Assembly (NCBI GenBank): GCA_016784425.1
Contig: JADHUQ010000017.1
Location: 1-19,980 of the forward strand
Source of the DNA: Candidatus Delongbacteria bacterium
GTDB taxonomy: Bacteria > CAIWAD01 > BS150m-G50
Length of the DNA: 19,980 bases
Direction: 5' to 3'
Shown here: positions 7,948-14,928 of the stretch, in pieces
Layout of the letters: every line of letters starts with the position of its first letter
Position numbering within the stretch: position 1 is the stretch's first letter
Translations under genes and position numbers: made by a program
The notes under the pieces: generated by a model
Seen by the model: only the letters and a program-made list of their open reading frames with translations
Databases searched by the model: none
Told to the model about the DNA's origin: nothing

Positions 7948-8981
7948 GAGACAGCTTCCACCTCCGACGGTTATTCAAACCACTCTACATCACCTGGGCG
8001 CTGGCGACCCTGCTGGTTATCCTGATTGTTGTCAATTTTCGCAGCGTGGTTACTGATTTTTACGGTATTGCCGAAAGCAGTGAAGTCGAGATCAGCTACG
8101 AAAGTGCGACTATTGTCAGACAGATCTCGGTTATCCCCGGTCAGGAAATTGGCGCGGGCCAGTTGCTGGTTGAGCTGGAACAACCGGATCTGACCGTTGA
8201 ACTCAACCGGGTTCGGCACCGGCTGGAAGAGGTCACTGCCGACCGCGAAATCTGGTTTAAACAAACCGTAGCCCGCATAGCGGAACTGGAAGCGCTCCAG
8301 CTGGCGGCAACCAGCGAACTGGATTACCAGTTGCTGGAAACCAGGGCGCGCTTCCGGATGAACCGTGAGCTGGCGACGGGACTGCCCAGCCTGGGTGTCC
8401 GGTCAACTGCCGTTGAGAATGACAGCAGAGCGGAAAATCCTCTGCTCCTGGAGATCGAGCGTCTGGAAGCTGCCCGACCGCTGGTGGTGGAGCCTTACCG
8501 GATTCAGATCGCCCGCCTGGCAGAGGAACTGCAAACCGCTGATCCGCAACAGATTGAGATAAACCGGCTCACCCGCGAGCTGATTCTGCTGGAAAAGAAG
8601 TTGGCGCAACTTACCTTCAAAGCCACCACTCCGGGTCTGATTGGAGCGGTCAACTTCAAGAACGGGGAGACGGTTCCCCCTTACAGCGCTATCCTCACTC
8701 TGCACAGCCGGGCTCCCCTCTTTGTACGGGGTTATATCCACGAGAACAGCCACAACCAGGTTGCCGTCGGCCAGACAGTCCGGCTGGTCTCACTGACTGA
8801 CAACGGCTACCAGATCCCCGGTGAAATCGCTGGTGTCGGATCACGCATTGTTTCCTTTCCCACCCGGTTGGCCAAACGCCCCGCTGTCACCATCTGGGGT
8901 CGTGAAGTAATGATCCGGATATCACAGGAAAACAATTTCCTGCTGGGTGAGAAAATCCTGATTCGGGTGGATCCATCATGA
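7944..8981 (+). CDS. HlyD-like periplasmic adaptor (membrane fusion protein)
   Basis: A 345-residue membrane fusion protein. One N-terminal membrane anchor (about 14-32) is followed by a first lipoyl half-motif (ATIVRQISVIPGQEIGAG, 55-72). A long heptad-rich helical hairpin covers about 85-225, then a second lipoyl half (TTPGLIGAVNFKNGETV) and a beta-barrel with RGYIHENSHNQVAVGQTVRL. Such adaptors join an inner-membrane transporter to an outer-membrane TolC-type duct. The gene overlaps both neighbours by ATGA and directly precedes the outer-membrane factor, so a complex is likely. What is odd is the lack of an ABC, RND or MFS pump gene; the inner-membrane partner encoded alongside is DUF4956. 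A pump encoded elsewhere in the genome remains possible. Confidence 0.82.
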   Translation: MRDSFHLRRLFKPLYITWALATLLVILIVVNFRSVVTDFYGIAESSEVEISYESATIVRQISVIPGQEIGAGQLLVELEQPDLTVELNRVRHRLEEVTADREIWFKQTVARIAELEALQLAATSELDYQLLETRARFRMNRELATGLPSLGVRSTAVENDSRAENPLLLEIERLEAARPLVVEPYRIQIARLAEELQTADPQQIEINRLTRELILLEKKLAQLTFKATTPGLIGAVNFKNGETVPPYSAILTLHSRAPLFVRGYIHENSHNQVAVGQTVRLVSLTDNGYQIPGEIAGVGSRIVSFPTRLAKRPAVTIWGREVMIRISQENNFLLGEKILIRVDPS

Positions 8982-10288
8982 AAATCGGTAGCAGGAGTGT
9001 CTTTCTGGTTGTCAATTGCCTGGCTATCGGTGCTGCCGGTTTGCCCACCGGCTGGGCCGCAGAGGTGACCGGCGCTAGGGTCGATATCGGTGACTTTCTC
9101 GTCACTGCGCTGGATGACCAGCAGGTAGTGCACCGTGAGGAGCTGGTTGAGTTCCTGGAGGAAGCGCCGGGCAATCCCCCCTTTATCCGCTCTCTCGAGT
9201 TCCGCACTGAAACCGATCGCTTCGCTATCGCCAACCAGAAATACAGCCTGCGCTTTTATCCGAGCAGTCTTGCGGAAAACCGCCGCAGTCGAGAACTGCA
9301 AACCACTGCCCTGGCAGCAAGTCAACGGGAGCGAGAACTGATCCTGCACCAGGCGCTGCGCTGGCGCTACCGACTGGTCCTGCGTTTTCTACACAACCGG
9401 GAGCTGCTGGAACTCAATCTCGATCTCCTTCAAATGCAACGGGATAAGGTTCAGGTTCTGAACCAGAGTGTGGCCACTCCTGATTTTGATATAGATGCGC
9501 TGGTACGGGCACAGGATCAGCTTACCACGACCGGGTTGGAAGTTATCACCCTGGAAAACCGGGATCGGCAGCTGGCTGTCGAAATAGGTCGCTGCTTTCC
9601 CCCCTCTACGCAGCTCGATCTCAACGGTGGAGAGTTGCCTGATGCTGTCCTGATCAGCAGTCTGCTCGATACACTGAGCTGGGCAGTATGTGCAACTTCA
9701 CCATATCTGCGAGCCAGTCAGGCCGAGCTGGAGCTGGCTGGTGCCGGTTTTAACCTTATGAGGTCGCAGGAGCGGCAGATATTCAACTTCTTCAAAGTGA
9801 CCTATGATTATGAAAACCGGTTGCAAACCAGCGAAGCCCTGTTCTTCGAATTCGGTATGCGGATCCCGATTCGCTCCGGCAATCAGCAGGAGTTGAACCG
9901 GAACCAGCTGGAGTTTCTCACCAGAACTGCCGATCATGCCGAGCTGGTCCGTGAGCTGGAGCTGGAGCTGGAGCAGGACAGGGCTGATCTGCGTGGACTG
10001 CTGGAGCAGATCAATCTGCTGGAAGAGCTGCAGGCACTTTCACCGGCTGAAACAACCCTGGCCACAATGATGCGCTATGAAGGCACCCCGCCACTCTCCC
10101 TGCTGCGTTTGCGGGAGAGCGCCATAAAAAGCGATCTGCAGCAGGCAGACCTCCTGTATTCGCTCCGTATCAAGTATATTGAGCTGTTGGACCTGAGCGG
10201 CACTCTTTCACGGCTACCACTGCGCAACTGGTTGTCAACTGAACTGGAGTATCTGCAACCCGAAGCGGGGCATTTGAGTTATGAATGA
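8978..10288 (+). CDS. TolC-like outer-membrane factor
   Basis: A 436-residue exported protein, divergent but with outer-membrane-efflux architecture. A signal peptide covers about 1-28 (hydrophobic run, TGWAAE). Two repeats of short beta stretches and long amphipathic helices follow. The first includes LDLLQMQRDKVQVLNQSV and DALVRAQDQLTTTGLEVITL. The second includes SQAELELAGAGFNLMRS, a barrel-like stretch FFEFGMRIPIRSGNQQELNRNQ, and long acidic helices ending near 400. This is the helix-barrel duplication of TolC, though the protein is shorter than E. coli TolC and rich in Glu/Leu. It probably forms the outer-membrane duct for the adaptor encoded upstream. It overlaps the VTC gene by 8 bp. 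Family call rests on architecture and partner; it could be an inner duct-like protein without a full pore. Confidence 0.72.
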   Translation: MKIGSRSVFLVVNCLAIGAAGLPTGWAAEVTGARVDIGDFLVTALDDQQVVHREELVEFLEEAPGNPPFIRSLEFRTETDRFAIANQKYSLRFYPSSLAENRRSRELQTTALAASQRERELILHQALRWRYRLVLRFLHNRELLELNLDLLQMQRDKVQVLNQSVATPDFDIDALVRAQDQLTTTGLEVITLENRDRQLAVEIGRCFPPSTQLDLNGGELPDAVLISSLLDTLSWAVCATSPYLRASQAELELAGAGFNLMRSQERQIFNFFKVTYDYENRLQTSEALFFEFGMRIPIRSGNQQELNRNQLEFLTRTADHAELVRELELELEQDRADLRGLLEQINLLEELQALSPAETTLATMMRYEGTPPLSLLRLRESAIKSDLQQADLLYSLRIKYIELLDLSGTLSRLPLRNWLSTELEYLQPEAGHLSYE

Positions 10289-11102
10289 CATCCTGCAGAC
10301 AGCAGTCCCCTCCCGCCTCGACCGCTACGAAGCAAAATTCGTAATTCCGGAAAAACTGATCAGCGCCATCACCGATTTTCTCACCCCTTATTGCTCGCTG
10401 GATCAGTACTCCGCCAAAGCTGACGGTCACTGTTACCGTGTAAACAATCTCTACTTTGATACCAGCAGCTATCTGTTTTTACATCGGCGCCTGGAGTCGG
10501 TAGAAAACCGCTTCAACATGCGTATCCGTACCTATTCTGATGAGACCGCTACACCCTGCTTTTTTGAAATCAAACAGAAGCTGGTGGGTCTTGTCCGTAA
10601 ATACCGGCAGCGCCTCGATGATGAAAGCTGGAGAGCACAGTTGGAGCACTGGGAGTTCACCGAGAACAATAATGGTGGTAACGGCGGGGGTGCTACACTC
10701 AGTAATCGAGATCTCTTTATCAAGCTGGCATTGGTCAATGGCGCCACACCGAAAGTACTGACACAGTACAAACGCCGGGCATATGTATCCAACATTGATG
10801 AATACGCCCGGGTTACTTTCGACCGCGAATTGCGTTTCCGCCCGGAGGAGGGCTATAACCTGATACCCGGTGAAGAACAGATGATCCCGCTGGACAACAG
10901 CACTATCTTTGATCCTGACTGCGAAGTGGTTCTGGAACTCAAATGCTACTCTACCCAGGTCCCTTTCTGGATGATAGACCTGATCAGGCACTTCAACCTC
11001 AACCGCCGCTGTTTTTCCAAGTATGTTACCGGTATCTCCGAGGTGTTGCAGCTCGATGACTACTATCGTTATTGTCGGGTTGTCCCCGGCACCAGTGATT
11101 AA
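10281..11102 (+). CDS. VTC-domain polyphosphate polymerase
   Basis: A 273-residue soluble protein of the VTC (CYTH-like triphosphate tunnel) family, whose yeast member Vtc4 makes polyphosphate from ATP and feeds it across a membrane. The tunnel signature residues are present: RYEAKFVI (15-22), NNLYFDT (55-61), RIRTY (81-85), FFEIKQK (94-100), KYRQR, YKRRAYV, ARVTFDRELRFR, VVLELKC and the late FSKYVTG. These supply the basic ring and acidic metal ligands of the tunnel. It has no membrane segment, so it must work with a membrane partner, probably DUF4956. An Asn/Gly-rich insertion (about 128-138) makes a flexible loop. It is the last gene of the overlapping set and lies 115 bp before the CotH-family gene. 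Family confident; product (polyphosphate) is inferred from relatives. Confidence 0.87.
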   Translation: MNDILQTAVPSRLDRYEAKFVIPEKLISAITDFLTPYCSLDQYSAKADGHCYRVNNLYFDTSSYLFLHRRLESVENRFNMRIRTYSDETATPCFFEIKQKLVGLVRKYRQRLDDESWRAQLEHWEFTENNNGGNGGGATLSNRDLFIKLALVNGATPKVLTQYKRRAYVSNIDEYARVTFDRELRFRPEEGYNLIPGEEQMIPLDNSTIFDPDCEVVLELKCYSTQVPFWMIDLIRHFNLNRRCFSKYVTGISEVLQLDDYYRYCRVVPGTSD

Positions 11103-11217
11103 CCAAGATTGAAAACTCAGGTGGCAGCTGGTCCGTTGTCAAGATGTTGATATTTTTACTGTTACCAAAAGACAGAACCTGTAATCGCCTGTATGAGAAT
11201 ATGATGGAGCGTGAGTC

Positions 11218-13524
11218 ATGAAGAATTTTCTGTCAATTGCACTGTTGTTGATTCTGGGTGTGCTACCAGCTGTTTGCCGGGCGGGCTTTTACGACATCAA
11301 CACCATAAATAGTATCGAGTTGATTTTTGTCGAGGATAACTGGGATGAGATACTGGATATGCTTTGTGCTGCTGGTGATGAAGAGCGTCTTATCGGCAGG
11401 GCCATCATCAACGGGGTGGAGTATGACAGTGTTGGTGTACGCTACAAAGGAAACAGCTCATATAGCCCGGAGCGAATGAAGAATCCTTTCAACATCAAGT
11501 TGGATCATGTTATCGAGGGCCAGGAAATTGAGGGTTATGGTACGCTGAAGCTTTCCAATCTCTTTATGGATCCCAGTTTTCTCCGGGAGGCCTTGACATA
11601 TGAAATCGCTCGCCAGTACCTGCCCGCCTCTCGTGCCAACTATGCGAATGTCTCTGTTAACGGAAATCTCTACGGTTTGTTTTCCAATGTGCAAGCGGTA
11701 GATGGAGCTTTTCTGGATGAGCATTTTCACAGCGACGATAATCCTTTTTTCAAAGGTGAATTTGAACCCGGACCACCGCAACCGGGTTGTCCAAACGTTC
11801 CGCCCGGGGTATGGCAATACCTGGGTCTCGACAGCACCTGTTATATGAGCTTCTACGAACTCAGATCTGATCAGGGTTGGAGCGAGTTGATCGGTTTTCT
11901 GGATATTCTCAACAACGTAACGGAAGAAATCGATCGAGTTCTCAACCTGGACGGACATCTCTGGATGCTGGCCTTTGACAACCTGCTTGTCAATCTCGAC
12001 TCACCCATTAACATCTCACACAATTTTTATCTGTATCGGAATTCTGCACAGCTCTTCAACCCGATCATTTGGGATCTGAACCAGAATATCGGGAGTTTCC
12101 CACACCTGGGTGGACCACAGGGGCAGCCCCTGAATCTGGAGCAGATGCAGCAGCTGGATCCATTTCTGAATCTGTACGCGTATGATTACCCTTTAATAAG
12201 CGCCATTCTTGCTGACCCGACCCGGAACCGGATGTATATCGCCCATATGCGGACTATCCTGGAAGAGAATATAGCCAACGGCTCTTTCCTGACTCGCGCC
12301 CTGGAAATCCAGTCAATCATTGATGCTGATGTTCAAGCCGATCCCTACAAGTTTTACACGTATAATGATTTTATCGCCAATCTGGAGTCAGGCGTTGCGG
12401 GCGTAGTGGGTCTGACCGAGCTGCTGGAAGGGCGGGTTGACTTTCTTCTGAATCAGGAAGCGTTTCAGGGAGATCAACCGCTGATTGAGCAGGTTACCAC
12501 ACTTCCCGAAGTCCCCGTACCCTACACCCAACTCTGGATCACGGCCCAGGTTACAGCTGCAGAGACGGTTCATTTACATTATAGAAACAGCCCGACTGAA
12601 GCCTTTACAGTAACACCGATGTTCGATGACGGTCAGCATAACGATGGTGCCGGAAACGATGGTGTTTTCGGAGCGGTCATTCAAGTTGGTGCGACCACAT
12701 GCCATTTCTATCTTTATGCCGAAAACAGTGATCTGGGACGCTTCTCTCCCGAACGGGCAGCGACTGAATACTATTCGATCGCAGTTGTCGGTGATGTTGT
12801 TATCAACGAATTCCTGGCCTTGAATGACAGCTGCTATGCTGACCAGGATGGCGAATATGACGATTGGCTGGAGTTGTATAATAATTCCGACTCCGCCATC
12901 AACCTTACCGGTTACTACCTGAGCGATGATGACAGCGATCCCACCCAGTGGTCTTTCCCGGACACCTCGATTGCACCAGGTGGCTTCCTGCTTATCTGGG
13001 CGGATGAAGATCCGGAACAGGAAGGATTGCATACCAATTTCAAACTCTCCGGGTCCGGGGAGATGATCATCTTTCTCAGTCCCCAGGAGGAAGTGATGGA
13101 TGAGGTTGTTTTCGGTGTACAGGTGATCGATATCAGTGAAGGGCGTTTTCCGGATGGGACCGGGGATTTCATCCAGATGACCCCTACACCAGGTGCCACC
13201 AATCTGAATGGTGTAGAGGCGACATTGGCGACAAACCTGCAGCCCAACCGGTTCACTCTGTTACAGAACTACCCCAATCCGTTCAATCCTGCGACTACGA
13301 TCAGCTGGCAGCTGGCCGCACCAGCGTGGATAAGCCTTACCCTGTTTAACACCCTGGGGGAACAGGTGGCGATATTGGCCAGCGGTTATTACACTGCCGG
13401 TCAGCATTTCGCTGTCTGGGATGGAGGAAACACGAGCGAGAACAATCTCTCGTCCGGTATCTATTTCTATACCCTGCGTGTTGGGGAGAGCAGCGAATCG
13501 AGGAAGATGCTGTTAGTAAGGTAG
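11218..13524 (+). CDS. CotH-family kinase with lamin-tail and T9SS sorting domains
   Basis: A 768-residue secreted multidomain protein. A signal peptide covers about 1-22. The CotH kinase domain (about 30-420) has VRYKGNSSY (74-82), KNPFNIKL, LREALTYEIAR, and the catalytic region FDNLLVNLDSP...NISHNFYLYR followed by IIWDLNQNIGSF; Asp261 and Asp286 fit the catalytic and Mg-binding aspartates of CotH kinases. A beta-rich domain with DDGQHNDGAGNDGVFGA follows. A lamin-tail domain spans about 525-620 (VVINEFLALND, DDWLELYNNSD). The T9SS type A sorting domain is at 680-768 (LQNYPNPFNPATTISWQL, SGIYFYTLRVG). It should cross the outer membrane and stay on the surface or be released. The family phosphorylates proteins outside the cytoplasm. 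GGAG lies 8-10 bases before the ATG. The link to the VTC/DUF4956 set follows known co-occurrence. Confidence 0.88.
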   Translation: MKNFLSIALLLILGVLPAVCRAGFYDINTINSIELIFVEDNWDEILDMLCAAGDEERLIGRAIINGVEYDSVGVRYKGNSSYSPERMKNPFNIKLDHVIEGQEIEGYGTLKLSNLFMDPSFLREALTYEIARQYLPASRANYANVSVNGNLYGLFSNVQAVDGAFLDEHFHSDDNPFFKGEFEPGPPQPGCPNVPPGVWQYLGLDSTCYMSFYELRSDQGWSELIGFLDILNNVTEEIDRVLNLDGHLWMLAFDNLLVNLDSPINISHNFYLYRNSAQLFNPIIWDLNQNIGSFPHLGGPQGQPLNLEQMQQLDPFLNLYAYDYPLISAILADPTRNRMYIAHMRTILEENIANGSFLTRALEIQSIIDADVQADPYKFYTYNDFIANLESGVAGVVGLTELLEGRVDFLLNQEAFQGDQPLIEQVTTLPEVPVPYTQLWITAQVTAAETVHLHYRNSPTEAFTVTPMFDDGQHNDGAGNDGVFGAVIQVGATTCHFYLYAENSDLGRFSPERAATEYYSIAVVGDVVINEFLALNDSCYADQDGEYDDWLELYNNSDSAINLTGYYLSDDDSDPTQWSFPDTSIAPGGFLLIWADEDPEQEGLHTNFKLSGSGEMIIFLSPQEEVMDEVVFGVQVIDISEGRFPDGTGDFIQMTPTPGATNLNGVEATLATNLQPNRFTLLQNYPNPFNPATTISWQLAAPAWISLTLFNTLGEQVAILASGYYTAGQHFAVWDGGNTSENNLSSGIYFYTLRVGESSESRKMLLVR

Positions 13525-13841
13525 AAGCAGTTTTCACCTCCTGCGGCGTTGTTATAATGAGAATGTCGCTCCCTGCTGGCACCACAGGGGAACTTCTCGG
13601 ATATCAACCGAATCCCCTGACTACAGCCGGCAGAAATAGAACCTTGGGTGACTCCTCATCTTGAACAGGGCCTTGTGGCTGCCGGAAACGAAGCTTCCCT
13701 CTGCTGGCACGATTTTCCCGGGGGACTCCTTCAGATAACGCTGGGGCGGATTCCAGAAAACAGCACAATCTGACTTAGACAGGTACTTCAGGATGTGGCA
13801 AGATCAGAAATTCTCCAGATCATATAAACAGGAGGGTCGAG
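13525..13841. other. Intergenic region before the lipoprotein gene
   Basis: A 317-bp non-coding stretch. It holds a possible extended -10 promoter (13531-13558) and an inverted repeat CCGGCAG/CTGCCGG (13627-13633, 13679-13685) with a 45-nt loop. CTGCTGGCAC occurs twice, at 13574-13583 and 13701-13710. No intrinsic terminator for the CotH-family gene was recognised and no tRNA or riboswitch was seen. Confidence 0.4.
13531..13558 (+). promoter_or_regulatory. Possible extended -10 sigma70 promoter
   Basis: TG-T-TATAAT (TG at 13550-13551, TATAAT at 13553-13558) is a full extended -10. The upstream TTTTCA (13531-13536) with a 16-bp spacer is only a weak -35. It points toward the lipoprotein gene and would give a leader of about 275 nt. 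Confidence 0.35.
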
Positions 13842-14636
13842 ATGAGAGTAGTATTGAAGACAAGTTTATTGCTGATCGCCCTGGTGTTGAGTGGTTGCAA
13901 TCAAATCAAAATGAACAGCTACTGGAACGAGGGAACGATCACCATCGACGGTAATCTCGGGGAATGGACCGAAGGATTGACAATACTGCCTGATTCGAAG
14001 TTGGCCATCGGGACCAGGAACGATGGTGAGAACTTCTACCTGGCGCTGACAACAAAGGATCAAGACCTCATTCGCCAGGTCATCATGACCGGTTTTACCC
14101 TCTGGCTCGATCCGAAGGGTGGCAGAAAAAGAATTCTCGGTATCGGTTATCCCCAGCCCGCTCGACCGGAACGTTCGCTACCCCAACCCGGAAAGAAGAA
14201 AGTTGATCCGGCCGCTCAGGCCGAGCTGATGCGTACACGATTACTGGCACAAACAGAGATTCTAATAATGTTTGACGACGGGAGTATTACCAGGTTGGGC
14301 AAGCAAAACCCTCAAGGCATTGGTTTGGCTGTCCGCCTGGCAGCCGGGATTCTGCATTATGAGTTGAGGGTTCCGCTATCAACAGATGAAAATAACCGCC
14401 GGGCTATTCACAGCACTCCCGGAAGAAATATCGGTGTCGGTTTGACGACCACTAAACCGGGTCCTCCCCGGCAGGGTGGGAGTGGAGAATCAGGTAATGA
14501 TATTGGTGGTGACTTCAGGGGTTCGGGTGGTAGCGGCAGGGGTGCAGGTACAGGTGGTGAGCGACCCGGCATGGCTTCCACCCAAAACTTCGAGCCTTTG
14601 AAGATATGGCTCAAGGTTAAATTGAGCGAAAAATGA
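13842..14636 (+). CDS. Lipoprotein with CBM9/DOMON-like N-terminus and Gly-rich tail
   Basis: A 264-residue lipoprotein. The signal peptide ends in the lipobox LSGC with Cys19. The stretch TITIDGNLGEWTEG (33-46) and the following strands (AIGTRNDGENFYLALTTKD, FTLWLDPKGGRKRILGIGYP) resemble the start of CBM9/DOMON-like beta-sandwich domains, which often bind sugars or haem in secreted proteins. A Lys/Pro/Arg linker interrupts the sandwich. Near the C-terminus lies a Gly/Ser/Arg-rich stretch (about 205-240), probably disordered, then a final strand FEPLKIWLKVKL. The ATG has a strong Shine-Dalgarno (AGGAGGG, 13830-13836). It precedes the TonB-dependent receptor gene by 292 bp and could be a surface partner of it, but the two need not be co-transcribed. 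Ligand unknown. Confidence 0.7.
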   Translation: MRVVLKTSLLLIALVLSGCNQIKMNSYWNEGTITIDGNLGEWTEGLTILPDSKLAIGTRNDGENFYLALTTKDQDLIRQVIMTGFTLWLDPKGGRKRILGIGYPQPARPERSLPQPGKKKVDPAAQAELMRTRLLAQTEILIMFDDGSITRLGKQNPQGIGLAVRLAAGILHYELRVPLSTDENNRRAIHSTPGRNIGVGLTTTKPGPPRQGGSGESGNDIGGDFRGSGGSGRGAGTGGERPGMASTQNFEPLKIWLKVKLSEK

Positions 14637-14928
14637 TGTTACCTGTTTTTTTCTTAAGACCACAAGCTATATGTAGATAAATTCGGCTGACAATTTTCTG
14701 CTGCGCTTATTTCAGGCTGCTGAAATAGCCGGGAACGGGGCGACTCTTAGAATGGAGACCTGAATTTAGCAGAATTCCGACTCTGAGGAACAGGCGCCAC
14801 CTTCGATAAATAATGTGAGATTCGCTGACCCGCCCCTTTTCCCGCAGCAGCAGCTTCGGGCTCGCATATTACCACCGGCAGTGCCGTAAGTTGCTACCGG
14901 TTTAACAAAACCTCGAGATCTAAACAAC
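14637..14928. other. Intergenic region with T-run and perfect stem-loop
   Basis: A 292-bp gap. A run of seven T (14645-14651) soon after the lipoprotein stop has only a poor stem before it, so it is at best a weak terminator. A perfect 8-bp hairpin TATTTCAG-GCTG-CTGAAATA sits at 14708-14727 without a T-run. No -35/-10 pair and no clear Shine-Dalgarno was found before the receptor ATG. Confidence 0.4.

Noticed and set aside
11122..11137. TGGCAGCTGGTCCGTT as a sigma54 promoter before the CotH-family gene
   Set aside because: The -12 GC is GT and the -24 block ends CAG, so the match is too weak.
13705..13719. TGGCACGATTTTCCC as a third sigma54 promoter before the lipoprotein gene
   Set aside because: The -24 part is perfect, but the invariant GC at -12 is CC, so it should not work; the chance of a half-site is high.
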